From: Undibacter mobilis | Lineage (GTDB): Bacteria; Pseudomonadota; Alphaproteobacteria; Rhizobiales; Xanthobacteraceae | Direction: 5' to 3' | Length of the DNA stretch: 64,000 bases | Assembly (NCBI RefSeq): GCF_003367195.1 | Contig: NZ_QRGO01000001.1 | Location: 1,660,501-1,724,500 of the forward strand | Made by a program: the position numbers and the translations under genes | The notes under the pieces: model-generated | Told to the model about the DNA's origin: nothing | The model's input: only the letters and a program-made list of their open reading frames with translations | Databases searched by the model: none | In this document: positions 35,000-43,817 of the stretch, one piece after another | Position numbering within the stretch: the first letter of the stretch is position 1 | Layout: the number at the start of each line of letters is the position of its first letter

Positions 35000-36252
35000 T
35001 CACCGTTCTGATTGCTCTCTTCTTCGGTCTTCTGGTGCTCGCGATTCCGGTAGCGCATGTGCTGGTGATCGCGTCTGGCGCCGCGATCCTTTACGGCAAC
35101 GAATTCCCCGTCCTGCTGGTTGTCCAGCAGATGGTGAACCAGACCCAATCGTTTCCGCTGCTGGCGCTGCCGTTCTTCATCCTGTCGGGCAGCCTGATGA
35201 TGAGCGGAAGGCTCGGCGAAAACCTGATCGGATTTGCGACTGAGCTGGTGCAACGTTATCGCGGCGGGCTCGGCTCCGTCACCGTTGTCGGGTCGTGTGT
35301 GTTCGGCGGCGTTTCCGGCTCGGCGGTCGCCGATGCTACGGCGCTTGGCGGAATGCTCATTCCCTGGCAGCGCCGGCAGGGCTATCCAGCGGCCTACACC
35401 GCGGCCAATAACGCCTCCGCCGCGACGATCGCGATTCTGATCCCGCCTTCGATTCCCTTTATTCTCTATTCGCTGGTGTCGAACGTCTCTGTTTCGAGCC
35501 TGTTTCTTGCCGGTGTGCTTCCAGGGCTGCTGCTGACCGCCGGATTCATCGCAGTCAACAATATCTCTGCGCGCTTGCGGGGCTTCCCGCTCAACACACA
35601 GCCTTTCGACAAGCAACGCTGCCTGCGCCTTTTTGTGGATGCGCTGCCGGCGCTTGCGATGCCCATCCTCATTCTCGTGCTGCTTCGCTTCGGCATTGCG
35701 ACGCCCACCGAAGTTTCGGTGTTGGCCGTTCTGTACGCGCTGTTCGCCGGCGTCGTCATTTACCGCGACATGACTCTGCCGCGCTTCATCGACGCCATGG
35801 TATCGGCGGGCGTGGCGACGGGCGTTGTCATGCTTGTCATTATGGGTTCATCCGTCGTCGGTTGGCTGATGACCTATGCCCAGATGCCGCAGATCTTTGC
35901 GCAATGGTGCCTTACGACACTGAAAGAGCCATGGCTTGTTATCGTGGCCATGAACGTCATCATGCTGATCGCCGGCATGTTCATCGATCTTCCGGCCGCG
36001 ATCCTGCTGCTCGGCCCGATCTTCGTGCCGTTGGCGCAGACGATCGGTCTCGATCTGACGCAGCTTGGCCTCATGATGGTGCTGAATCTGGCCATCGGCC
36101 TCTACACGCCGCCGGTCGGCACGACGCTGTTCATATCGTCGTCCATCGCAGGGGTGTCGATCATCAAGACCGCATCGGAACTGTGGCCCTTCTACCTTGT
36201 GGCGCTCCTCACGCTGCTGGCCTTCAGCTACATCCCTGCGTTGACGTTATAG
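34996..36252 (+). CDS. TRAP transporter large permease (DctM family)
   Basis: 418 residues with about 12 membrane segments. Characteristic blocks are LPFFILSGSLMMSGRLGENL, GGVSGSAVADATALGGMLIP, NNASAATIAILIPPSIPFIL and IGLYTPPVGTTLF. It is the Na+ or H+ coupled translocation subunit working with DctP and DctQ. The overlap ATGA with dctQ indicates coupling. The full-length transketolase gene follows after nine bases. Confidence 0.94.
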   Translation: MITVLIALFFGLLVLAIPVAHVLVIASGAAILYGNEFPVLLVVQQMVNQTQSFPLLALPFFILSGSLMMSGRLGENLIGFATELVQRYRGGLGSVTVVGSCVFGGVSGSAVADATALGGMLIPWQRRQGYPAAYTAANNASAATIAILIPPSIPFILYSLVSNVSVSSLFLAGVLPGLLLTAGFIAVNNISARLRGFPLNTQPFDKQRCLRLFVDALPALAMPILILVLLRFGIATPTEVSVLAVLYALFAGVVIYRDMTLPRFIDAMVSAGVATGVVMLVIMGSSVVGWLMTYAQMPQIFAQWCLTTLKEPWLVIVAMNVIMLIAGMFIDLPAAILLLGPIFVPLAQTIGLDLTQLGLMMVLNLAIGLYTPPVGTTLFISSSIAGVSIIKTASELWPFYLVALLTLLAFSYIPALTL

Positions 36253-36261
36253 GACAGTTGC

Positions 36262-38241
36262 GTGACCGCTCCCTTCATCGACCTTTCGCGAATGGCGAAT
36301 GCGATCCGGTTTTTATCGGTCGATGCCATATTGAAGGCGGGCGAGGGGCACCAGGGCGTACCGCTCGGAATGGCGGAGCTCGCCACCGTCCTGTTCGCCG
36401 GTCACCTGAAGTTCGACCCGACGAACCCGCTCTGGCCGGATCGAGACCGCTTCGTGCTTTCGAACGGCCACGGTTCGATGCTGCTCTATTCGTTGCTTCA
36501 TCTGAGCGGATACGAGAAGATTTCGATAGATCAGGTCATGTCTTTTCGTGAGCTCGGCTCGCATTGCGCCGGCCATCCCGAATACGACCCGGCCGCAGGC
36601 ATCGAAACGACCACCGGACCGCTCGGGCAGGGCATTGCCAACGCGCTGGGAATGGCGATTGCGGAAGCCAATCTTCGCGCCCGCTACGGCAGCGACATTG
36701 TCGATCATATGACTTACGCCTTCGTCGGAGACGGCTGTCTCCAGGAAGGCGTCGGTCAGGAGGTCATCTCGCTGGCCGGCCATCTTGGCCTCGGCCATCT
36801 GGTGTTCGTCTGGGACGACAATCAGATTACCGACGACGGCTCGACCGAACTGTCGATTTCAGAAAATGTCGCCGAGCGCTTCCGCGTTGCGAACTGGCAC
36901 GTCGTGGAAATCGACGGTCACGACACGGTTGCGATTTCGAAGGCCTTTGCGGCCGCGAAAGCCGACCCGCGTCCGTCGCTGATCGCGGCGAGGACGACCA
37001 TCGCCAAAGGCGTTGCGCGGCTTGAAGGACAGCGCGGCGGCCATAGCGGAAAACTGTTTGCTGCCGACCGGGCCGAAATGGCGGGGAAGCTGAAGTGGGA
37101 AGCCGAACCGTTCCATATCCCGGCCGATGTCGCGGCAGGCTGGCGAGCCGCCGGAGAGCGATCAAATCCGATCCGGCTGGATTGGGAGAAACGCCTGTCG
37201 CAACTCAATGAAGCGCGGGGACCCGAATTCGCGCGGCAGGCCGATGGTCGGTTGCCGGCGGCGTGGCGCAAGACGGTTCTCGATTGCAAGGCGTCATTCG
37301 CCGCGGCTGCCGAAGCCGTGCACTCGATACAGGCGTCGAGCGATGTCGCATCCCGTCTCTATGATGTCGTTCCAGATATTGTCGTCGGTTGTGCGGACCT
37401 CGAGGCGCCGACCAATCACAAGCGGCAGCTTTCAGCTTTCACCGCGAAGGACAACTCGGGGCGTTATATCCATTGCGGCGTGCGCGAACATGCCATGGGC
37501 GCGCTGGCGAACGGTATGGCCGCTCATGGCGGTGTCGTGCCGGTCGCCGTGACCTATCTGCCGTTTTCGGACTATGAGCGCCCCGCCATGCGAATGGCGG
37601 CTCTTATGGGGCTGCCGACCAAGTTCGTCTTCAGTCACGACTCAATCGGCATTGGCAAGAACGGGCCGACGCATCAGCCGGTGGAGATCATCGCATCGCT
37701 GCGCGCGATGCCGAACATGCTGGTGTTGCGGCCGGCCGATGCCGTTGAATTGGCGGAGTGCTGGGAAATCTTGATGGAGCACACCACGGGCCCGGCTTCG
37801 CTCATTTGCGCGCGTCAGCAGTTGCCCACCGTGAGAACAGACGCAGGCGCGGCCAATCAAAGCGCGCGCGGCGCCTATGTGCTCCGCGAGCCGGGTGGCC
37901 GCCGTGCCGTGACGCTGCTGGCGACAGGGTCTGAAGTCGCGATTGCAGTGTCGGCGCAGGAACTGCTCCAGCAGCATGGCATCGCTTCGGCGGTTGTGTC
38001 GATGCCGAGTTGGGAGCTGTTCGAAGCCCAGGACAAAGATTATCGCGACGCTGTCCTCGGCGACGCTCCGCGCGTTGCCGTCGAGGCCGCGATGAAGTTC
38101 GGTTGGGAACGCTGGATTGGTGACCGCGGTGTCTTCGTGGGCATGAAGGGCTTTGGCGCCTCGGGGCCTGCCGAGCAGCTTTATCGCCATTTCGGCATTA
38201 CTTCTGAAGCGGTCGCGGCCGCTGCCAAGTCGTTGTTGTAG
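36262..38241 (+). CDS. Transketolase (full length)
   Basis: A 659-residue single-chain transketolase, in addition to the split one in the same operon. It has LSNGHGSMLLYSLLHLSGY, TTTGPLGQGIANALGMAIAE, the TPP motif GDGCLQEGVGQE ending DDNQITDDG, the pyrimidine domain (GVREHAMGALANGMAAHGG), and the phosphate-binding-like HDSIGIGKNGPTHQP. The usual 'GHPGAPLG' near residue 35 reads GHQGVPLG. GTG start. Having two transketolases suggests either a paralogue for an unusual substrate or a need for extra pentose-phosphate flux. Confidence 0.94.
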   Translation: MTAPFIDLSRMANAIRFLSVDAILKAGEGHQGVPLGMAELATVLFAGHLKFDPTNPLWPDRDRFVLSNGHGSMLLYSLLHLSGYEKISIDQVMSFRELGSHCAGHPEYDPAAGIETTTGPLGQGIANALGMAIAEANLRARYGSDIVDHMTYAFVGDGCLQEGVGQEVISLAGHLGLGHLVFVWDDNQITDDGSTELSISENVAERFRVANWHVVEIDGHDTVAISKAFAAAKADPRPSLIAARTTIAKGVARLEGQRGGHSGKLFAADRAEMAGKLKWEAEPFHIPADVAAGWRAAGERSNPIRLDWEKRLSQLNEARGPEFARQADGRLPAAWRKTVLDCKASFAAAAEAVHSIQASSDVASRLYDVVPDIVVGCADLEAPTNHKRQLSAFTAKDNSGRYIHCGVREHAMGALANGMAAHGGVVPVAVTYLPFSDYERPAMRMAALMGLPTKFVFSHDSIGIGKNGPTHQPVEIIASLRAMPNMLVLRPADAVELAECWEILMEHTTGPASLICARQQLPTVRTDAGAANQSARGAYVLREPGGRRAVTLLATGSEVAIAVSAQELLQQHGIASAVVSMPSWELFEAQDKDYRDAVLGDAPRVAVEAAMKFGWERWIGDRGVFVGMKGFGASGPAEQLYRHFGITSEAVAAAAKSLL

Positions 38242-38400
38242 AAGCATGACGGATGCCGAGCCGAGAAGAGATTCGTTTATTAGTCTTCGTGGGCGGCAGG
38301 GTCAAAGCGCAATTGGATGATCGCTCGAAAATTGCGTTCATGTAGGAAGCAGTCAAGTGTTGACGCATGCCGACGCTTCAATTGGTGAAAGAATCTAGAT

Positions 38401-38916
38401 TCAATCGCATTGCCAGTTGATGCTGTAGTTCTTTGGCATGTCGAGCGGACGGGATATTTTGAACTGCACCGTGCCGCTACACAGACGCGTGCCAAGCAGC
38501 GGGAACACTGAGGCATGAGCCTCGCGGTAACTGGCGTAGGTCACGTTACCTTCACAGGACCGCACCCGATTGTCTTTATCGAAGCCCGTCTGTGTGATGG
38601 CCGAAACCGTAGCGGTGATAGACTTGATCTCGTTCAGAATGTTCGGAGCACCCACCGCGGCGAACATTCGGGCTTCGGGCCGTTTGCTCAAGGCGTCGGC
38701 ACCTGACGCCATCTTTTCCGTTAGACCGTTCTGTAGGGTCTGAACGACCCCTGGATCGTTGCAAGCTTCCACCCCGCCAGATGGGCCACTCGCGAGGAAC
38801 GAGAGAAGGCTCATTGTGGTGACGGCTAGCAAGGCTAGAAGCGGGTGGTCTTTCGGCCATTTGAGTATTTTGTTGGCGAGATCGAATTTCGACGGCTCTT
38901 GATTGGCGTTTTCCAT
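38401..38916 (-). CDS. Hypothetical protein with one transmembrane segment
   Basis: 171 residues, family not recognised. A short cytoplasmic N-terminus with DLANKILKWPKDHP is followed by one hydrophobic helix (LLALLAVTTMSLLSFLA) and a predicted periplasmic domain with four cysteines (EACND, RSCEGN, RLCSGT, NWQCD). The cysteine spacing suggests disulphides. It is divergent from the XRE regulator gene at 39072, and the palindromic operators in between could control both. Confidence 0.6.
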   Translation of the reverse strand: MENANQEPSKFDLANKILKWPKDHPLLALLAVTTMSLLSFLASGPSGGVEACNDPGVVQTLQNGLTEKMASGADALSKRPEARMFAAVGAPNILNEIKSITATVSAITQTGFDKDNRVRSCEGNVTYASYREAHASVFPLLGTRLCSGTVQFKISRPLDMPKNYSINWQCD

Positions 38917-38990
38917 CTTAATCCCCAGAAAGCGACTGTTGATCGGGAAGAGGCGGCAGTCGCTACGGCCGCCCCAAAAGGCATGGCGAT

Positions 38991-39060
38991 TGTAGACAAT
39001 AGTCTACAGCCTATCGAAATGAGACTCAAAGTCCGTGGATCGAAAAGTCTCGACAGTCTC
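38991..39060. promoter_or_regulatory. Palindromic operators (C-box-like) upstream of the XRE regulator
   Basis: The gap between the divergent genes has TGTAGACAATAGTCTACA (38991-39008; arms TGTAGAC/GTCTACA), GACTCAAAGTC (39023-39033; a GACT-N3-AGTC palindrome) and AGTCTCGACAGTCT (39046-39059). GACT-N3-AGTC resembles the C-boxes bound by restriction-modification controller proteins. The sites end about 12 bases before the regulator ATG, which suggests autoregulation. Confidence 0.6.
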
Positions 39061-39071
39061 TTTTCGAGGAG

Positions 39072-39329
39072 ATGGAGAGACCGAAAGAAGACCAAGCGAT
39101 CATCGACCTCGTGGCCGAGAACGTCGCCGAACTGCGTCGGGGGTTGAACCTTTCGCAGGAGGCGCTGGCGGACCGTGCCGAGGTCGATCGGACTTATGTA
39201 AGTCAGGTTGAGCGCGGGCTTAGGAACGTGACGATTTCTGTGCTCGCGAGGCTCGCGAAAGCCCTTGAGACGAGTCCCGACAGGCTGTTGGTACCGAAGG
39301 CCAGTCCCAAGAAAGGACAACGCGTCTAA
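39072..39329 (+). CDS. XRE-family regulator resembling restriction-modification controller (C) proteins
   Basis: An 85-residue protein that is almost entirely one helix-turn-helix domain: LRRGLNLSQEALADRAEVDR, then TYVSQVERGLRNVTISVLARLAKAL. The small size and RTYVSQVERGLRN helix resemble C proteins that delay nuclease expression. GAGGAG precedes the ATG. C-box-like palindromes lie just upstream, but no restriction or methylase gene is next to it. Its stop overlaps the convergent DUF3768 gene by four bases. Confidence 0.85.
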   Translation: MERPKEDQAIIDLVAENVAELRRGLNLSQEALADRAEVDRTYVSQVERGLRNVTISVLARLAKALETSPDRLLVPKASPKKGQRV

Positions 39330-39688
39330 TAGTCTGAACTCAACATGAGCGTCAGAACGCGCTCCGTTACCGCAGGATCGCTTGGGTCCGGAGAGTGCAT
39401 CTCCAGGGCGAGATCAAAGTAGTCGATCTTCCAATAGAAGACCTGCCCGCAAGCTTCGATAATCCCGAAATCGTGCGGATCATTCTCTGTCGGAAAGCTA
39501 TCGTAGGCAGTAATCAGTTCAAGCAGTTGCCTTACGATGATCGATCCGAGGGCTTCCACGGCGTTTGTAATCAGCACGCGGCCTTTGCCGTCTCGGCACC
39601 TTAGATCGTCGTTTAGCTTCCGAATGTGGCATTCTCGATCCACTTCACGTCTCCTAGCCGCCTTATCTGCATTTAATTGGGCGATCAT
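39326..39688 (-). CDS. DUF3768 family protein
   Basis: 120 residues. The pattern RKLNDDLRCRDGKGRVLITN, ENDPHDFG and VFYWKIDYFD matches DUF3768, a family of unknown function found in alphaproteobacterial plasmids and islands. It overlaps the stop of the XRE gene and the start region of its partner upstream at 39685, with which it forms a coupled pair (stop and ATG overlap). Confidence 0.75.
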   Translation of the reverse strand: MIAQLNADKAARRREVDRECHIRKLNDDLRCRDGKGRVLITNAVEALGSIIVRQLLELITAYDSFPTENDPHDFGIIEACGQVFYWKIDYFDLALEMHSPDPSDPAVTERVLTLMLSSDY

Positions 39689-40200
39689 TGCTTGGGAGCA
39701 CGGAGTTTGACTGACCGCTCGTCAGAAGGGTGAAGCAAAGCGAGGCTGCGCCGCGATCGTTCGACCGGCGGGACATCGGGATATCCCACCCACTCAATCG
39801 AAAGGCGTTCGCCGTCTAACTGTTCGATGATCTTGCCGGGCCAGAATTGACCGAGCGGACCGTCCTCGCCTGCGAGGATTTCATGGCCCACACCCAAAGC
39901 AGACCAACTGGTCGGGCCTTTGCCGCCCGCTTCGGCTTCGCCGCCCGAAGGCAGGTCCTGGCCCGGCCAGAACAAGGCTAAATCGGTAATGGCCTTCTTG
40001 AAGGGCCGTCGATCAAGCCGCTTCTGCCACTTTAGCGTCGCCACGTCGTTTTTGACGGCCTGCACGACGGCGGGCCAGAACCCGTCGGCGATGTCGTCCT
40101 CGAAACTCAGAACAAGGCAGCCCGCAGAGATATCCGACCAATGCACGGGCAGACGTGGCGTCTTGAGCGATTTTCCCTTTGAGACAGGTTTTTTGGACAT
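39685..40200 (-). CDS. Hypothetical protein with two related tandem modules
   Basis: 171 residues, family unknown. Two segments share a pattern: CLVLSFEDDIADGFWPAVV followed by VATLKWQ, and EILAGEDGPLGQFWPGKI followed by LSIEWVGYP. Each has an 'E-D-x(4-5)-FWP' core and a 'WxxxP/W' strand, as in small beta-barrel (Tudor/SH3-like) domains. The N-terminus MSKKPVSKGKSLK is basic. The ATG at 40200 is preferred over one at 40323 because a terminator lies between them. Its stop overlaps the DUF3768 ATG. Confidence 0.6.
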   Translation of the reverse strand: MSKKPVSKGKSLKTPRLPVHWSDISAGCLVLSFEDDIADGFWPAVVQAVKNDVATLKWQKRLDRRPFKKAITDLALFWPGQDLPSGGEAEAGGKGPTSWSALGVGHEILAGEDGPLGQFWPGKIIEQLDGERLSIEWVGYPDVPPVERSRRSLALLHPSDERSVKLRAPKQ

Positions 40201-40212
40201 GCAGATTTCCCA

Positions 40213-40240
40213 TAAAAAAAGGCCCCAATTTGCGGGGCCT
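40213..40240 (-). terminator. Rho-independent terminator on the minus strand
   Basis: AGGCCCC (40220-40226) and GGGGCCT (40234-40240) form a stem with a 7-base loop. On the minus strand it is followed by a T-run (complement of AAAAAAA at 40214-40220). It would stop transcripts arriving from the primase gene, just before the start of the tandem-module gene. Confidence 0.7.
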
Positions 40241-40323
40241 GCGAGTTCAGCTTTTCGATGAAACGGCAGTCGCCGAGCGACTCGCCATAATAGGAACATA
40301 TACTCCTCAGCCAAAGCAGTCAA

Positions 40324-40646
40324 GATAGGCTAATAAGCCTAAAGTAAGCTGTCGGCGTTGCCGTTTTTTAAGCCGACGTTGCCCGACGGTTTTTGGAACG
40401 CAGATAGGCGCGGTCGATTTCCGTGGCTAGCCACTCAGTGCTTCTATTATTAGTGACGAAAGTGACGGCTTTTCATGAACTACTCTTCTCTCTCAACTGA
40501 GAGATAGAATATGAAGTGTAATATAGAAAAGAGTGTGTAAAAATCGTCACTTTGATCACTTGCTTACTGAAGCGCTCTCGAACAATACAAAAGACACTCG
40601 ATAAGGGGGGGCTGGGTGCCGACCGCATGGCACCCAGCCAGTAGTC
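40324..40646. other. Candidate replication origin or control region next to the primase-helicase gene
   Basis: This 323-base gap has no gene. AGTGACGAAAGTGACG (40452-40467) and CGTCACTTTGATCACT (40545-40560) are inverted copies matching at 14 of 16 bases. Between them is an A+T-rich stretch and a perfect palindrome TCTCTC-AACT-GAGAGA (40489-40504). Repeats around an A+T-rich core beside a primase/SF3-helicase gene are what a P4-type origin would look like; an operator region is the alternative. Confidence 0.4.
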
Positions 40647-42830
40647 TTACTTTTTCAAGTCAAGGCCGCTGATCTTTTGCCCTTTATTTCCGCGCTGGGC
40701 TTTGTAGTTCAGATGTTCCAAGTTGCGTCGGAAGCTTTGTTGGTTCTGCTTCATCGTATAGCCAGCCTTTTCAGCCCATTCTTTGTATGTCTCGTACAAG
40801 TCCTTCATCCAGACGTACTTGTCGGCGTCCTTTATGCACATCTCCTCGACGAAGGCGGGAATTGGATTGGCTTGATTTAACCAGTTTGCGGTTGCCTTTC
40901 TAATTGGCTTTGGCGGCTTGAAGCCTTTCCGTTTGACTAGTCGTGCGTATCCCCGCAGTGAACGGTTTAGAATTCCTGACATTTCGCCTTCAGTGATCTT
41001 CATCAACAGTTGAGGATCGCGATCTTTTCCTTTAAAGCGCCGGTCGAACGGAATCACAACTAGTCGACGGAGCATTCCGTATGAAAGATCCGCAAGCGTC
41101 GGCACGTTGTTGCAGAGGAGCACGGGGACTGATCGGACAACAAATGAAAATGGTTTGCCGTATTTTGGCTCGCCGGTAACTGGCTTCTCCTCGCTGATCG
41201 TCTTCAAGACCCCGTCGGGGAGGCGTGCGCCCGCTTTAACGTCGTCGTCGATGAACAGAAGCTTTCCAAGTAAGTCGCCCATTGCAAATCGACTATCGGC
41301 AAGGCTTTCTACATCTCGGGTGAGCACCTGATTTTGTCCGAGCAGCGCCGTGAGCAGTCGGGTTAGCAAGGTTTTTCCGTTGGATCCCGATCCCAGAAGG
41401 ATCGGAATCATCGGGTAGTCCCTACGTGGCTGCATCAGGTATCCGGCCAGTTCGTCCCAGTACTGGCGCATCCGCGCGGGATTCTCCGATTCCGAGAAAA
41501 TTTCGAGCAAAGCCTTCTTGTAGAGTGGACACTTCGCCTTCGGATTATAGACTACGTCGATATACTGACGCAGGTACGACCGCGGATTGTGAGGCCGTAA
41601 CCCTGGTTTCCCGGCGTCGTCGATCCAAAGCTCGCCGTTCGAGCAGTTAATAACGCAGGGCGGCGAGCTCTGGAACGCGAGCGGATCCTCTCGGAGTGCC
41701 AGCTTGGTCTTGAGCAACGTCTCCGTTTGGCTCACCAATGACGACGTTTGCTGCTTACCACGCGGGATGCTCGCGATGGTTTCGAGGATGCGACCCCTCA
41801 CCCATTCCCTATCGGCCGGTTCCCAAAACTTGCCACCGTAATACCAGAAGCGTTGGTCCTTGCCGAACAGCAAATGCTCCCCGCCAGCAAAGTGCCGGTC
41901 GAGAACTAGGCGCATCATATTTTCGGCAGCATCACCGGCTGTGCTCCCGACTTGGTAGCGCTTTGCGATACCATAGGCGATCTTTTGAACATCCGCGTGG
42001 TCGAGTGGTGGCTCACATTGCTTGGCGTTGAACGCACTTAGGGCAGCTTCAAGAACCTCGGCTGTCGCCCCGTAGTGCCGGAGGCCTCCGCCCATAGCAG
42101 TGAGCGTGGTATTCCGTGCGCCGTCTTTGATTTTTACATTCTCTGTAGGTGGCTGGGGTAGGTCCATCTGAGCAGGCTTGGCGTTGACCATCTTTTCTAT
42201 CCACGCGACCGGTAGCTCAGCGACGTTGATGTGGTCGAACGACTTGCCCGCTGCCCACTCGTACCGCCTCCCGGAAGCATGACGACTAGGCGGAGCGACC
42301 ATGATCTTCCCGTCTGAGAGAATATCGACGCCTTTTCCAAGCACTTTACCGGCGCTATCGTTACGCACTGCGACGGAAGGATACTTGAAGACGAAATGGC
42401 GGCCGCCGCCGCCCGTATTGGCGGTGACAGTGTCGGGCAGTTTGCCGAGGGCTTTCTCCAACTCTAACAAGGTAGCATCGCCATCATTTCGCGGGTCGAT
42501 ATCGAGCACGACGATGCCGGAGGCTTTACCCGTTGCGATGCCGACGTTCGCCCGGCGATTTGTTCGCCAAGCACACTTCACCAATTCGGTGTCCGAAGTG
42601 GCATCCTTCACACCGTTCGAGCTAGCAGGGTGTTTGCCTGCTTGAGGGCACTTTTCGGCGAGATGGCACGCGCAGCGGCCGCTCACCAATCCGTGCATCG
42701 GGACCACCGCTAGCGAATGTGAAGCGGCGTATTGTCGCGCAACAGTTCTGAGACGCTTGGAGACTCTATTTCGTCGCCGCGTCACTCCGGCAGATGCGGC
42801 ATTCTCGGTGAATTGTATCTTGGATGACAT
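40647..42830 (-). CDS. Primase-polymerase/SF3 helicase replication protein (P4/D5 type)
   Basis: 727 residues. The N-terminal prim-pol domain (about 30-210) carries the metal motif VVLDIDPRNDG and the SGRRYEW segment. A middle primase C-terminal-like region is followed by a D5_N/SF3 helicase with Walker A LGSGSNGKTLLTRLL, Walker B LLFIDDDV and sensor VPVLLCNNVP. A C-terminal helical/winged region ends the protein. Such proteins start and unwind replication of phage satellites and islands. It lies three bases downstream of the excisionase gene. Confidence 0.9.
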   Translation of the reverse strand: MSSKIQFTENAASAGVTRRRNRVSKRLRTVARQYAASHSLAVVPMHGLVSGRCACHLAEKCPQAGKHPASSNGVKDATSDTELVKCAWRTNRRANVGIATGKASGIVVLDIDPRNDGDATLLELEKALGKLPDTVTANTGGGGRHFVFKYPSVAVRNDSAGKVLGKGVDILSDGKIMVAPPSRHASGRRYEWAAGKSFDHINVAELPVAWIEKMVNAKPAQMDLPQPPTENVKIKDGARNTTLTAMGGGLRHYGATAEVLEAALSAFNAKQCEPPLDHADVQKIAYGIAKRYQVGSTAGDAAENMMRLVLDRHFAGGEHLLFGKDQRFWYYGGKFWEPADREWVRGRILETIASIPRGKQQTSSLVSQTETLLKTKLALREDPLAFQSSPPCVINCSNGELWIDDAGKPGLRPHNPRSYLRQYIDVVYNPKAKCPLYKKALLEIFSESENPARMRQYWDELAGYLMQPRRDYPMIPILLGSGSNGKTLLTRLLTALLGQNQVLTRDVESLADSRFAMGDLLGKLLFIDDDVKAGARLPDGVLKTISEEKPVTGEPKYGKPFSFVVRSVPVLLCNNVPTLADLSYGMLRRLVVIPFDRRFKGKDRDPQLLMKITEGEMSGILNRSLRGYARLVKRKGFKPPKPIRKATANWLNQANPIPAFVEEMCIKDADKYVWMKDLYETYKEWAEKAGYTMKQNQQSFRRNLEHLNYKAQRGNKGQKISGLDLKK

Positions 42831-42832
42831 GA

Positions 42833-43033
42833 TCAGACCTTAACCTTTGATTGAGAGGTTGAGGTTCGGACATGGTCGAAGACGTATTCTTCGAGATCGG
42901 ACTCGCGGTAACGGACAAGCCTTCCGATACGAATGAACCGCGGGCCAGTGCCGGTGAGGCGATAGCGCTCGAGGGTGCGAACCGAGACGCCCCAGCGTTC
43001 CGAGACTTGGTTTTGATCTAAAAGCTTTGCCAC
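42833..43033 (-). CDS. AlpA/excisionase-like helix-turn-helix protein
   Basis: A 66-residue MerR-like winged helix (HTH_17): LLDQNQVSERWGVSVRTLER, then YRLTGTGPRFIRIGRLVRYRE. Small proteins of this type act as recombination directionality factors or transcription activators for P4-type integrases. It sits between the hypothetical 43116 gene and the replication gene in a minus-strand series that begins with the integrase. Confidence 0.87.
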   Translation of the reverse strand: MAKLLDQNQVSERWGVSVRTLERYRLTGTGPRFIRIGRLVRYRESDLEEYVFDHVRTSTSQSKVKV

Positions 43034-43115
43034 TTGATCCTCCTGCGTAAGTGAGCGGCGCAGGAGTACGGCCGACGAAATTTGCGGCCAAGATTCGCGA
43101 AATTCGCGAGAAAAA

Positions 43116-43787
43116 TTATTTTGGCGAATTATTTGAGGTCTTCCGCTGGCCGCGGCTCCAGCGTTTCGCGGAGAATTCCGGTTTCCTCAGAACGGAGCGA
43201 ACTAGTTCGCGGTCAATCTTACCAACGGTAGAGCCCGGCTTTTTGGCCGCCTTAGCGATTAACCTCGCTGCCTCGTCGGAATTAGGCGGCTTGCCTTCGG
43301 CATTGGAATAAACTTCTCTTGCCAAACGATAGATGACCTCGACAGTTGCGGTTTTCGCTCTTCTCGGCGTAGGAGGCTTAGCGACGGACGAGATAAGGCT
43401 TGTATTAAGGGGCCAAAACTCGAGAATTTTCTGTTTCAGAAGAAATAAACGTCTTCGAGGCAACGTTGGTTTATAGTCGGCCTGACCTCGCCATTCATCA
43501 GAGTCAAAAAGCAGCCCGTCAAAAGGCGGCTTGGAACCGTATGCATGCCAGTACCTGGGGTTCGTCGTAACAGGGTCTTCCGAGAAAAGAGGCTTGGGTT
43601 CGTAGATAAGAGGAAATACTCGTGCGGCATCAAATCCCCAGCGCGCGGGTATTTCGCCATCGATCAAAGCTTGGCGTAACTCAAGCCAGCCGGTCGCTTC
43701 GCCACATGTCGCTTCTATATGAGCGAGCGCGGCAGGCAGCTGCATCCAAAGTTTTGTTTCTCTGATATCTTTTGGGATATAAACCAA
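43116..43787 (-). CDS. Hypothetical island protein
   Basis: 223 residues, family not recognised. The N-terminal part is rich in aromatic residues and prolines (RWGFDAARVFPLIYEPKPLF). The C-terminal 80 residues are basic and helical (RLAREVYSNAEGKPPNSDEA, RGQRKTSNNSPK), which could bind DNA. It follows the integrase gene by 30 bases and precedes the excisionase-like gene on the same strand, so an accessory role in excision or replication is possible but unproven. Confidence 0.55.
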   Translation of the reverse strand: MVYIPKDIRETKLWMQLPAALAHIEATCGEATGWLELRQALIDGEIPARWGFDAARVFPLIYEPKPLFSEDPVTTNPRYWHAYGSKPPFDGLLFDSDEWRGQADYKPTLPRRRLFLLKQKILEFWPLNTSLISSVAKPPTPRRAKTATVEVIYRLAREVYSNAEGKPPNSDEAARLIAKAAKKPGSTVGKIDRELVRSVLRKPEFSAKRWSRGQRKTSNNSPK

Positions 43788-43817
43788 AGCCGTTGCTTTC
43801 CAAAATGGCAGGTAAGA

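Noticed and set aside
39072..40200. Restriction-modification system
   Set aside because: Only a C-protein-like regulator is present; the neighbouring proteins show neither methylase motifs nor a nuclease motif.
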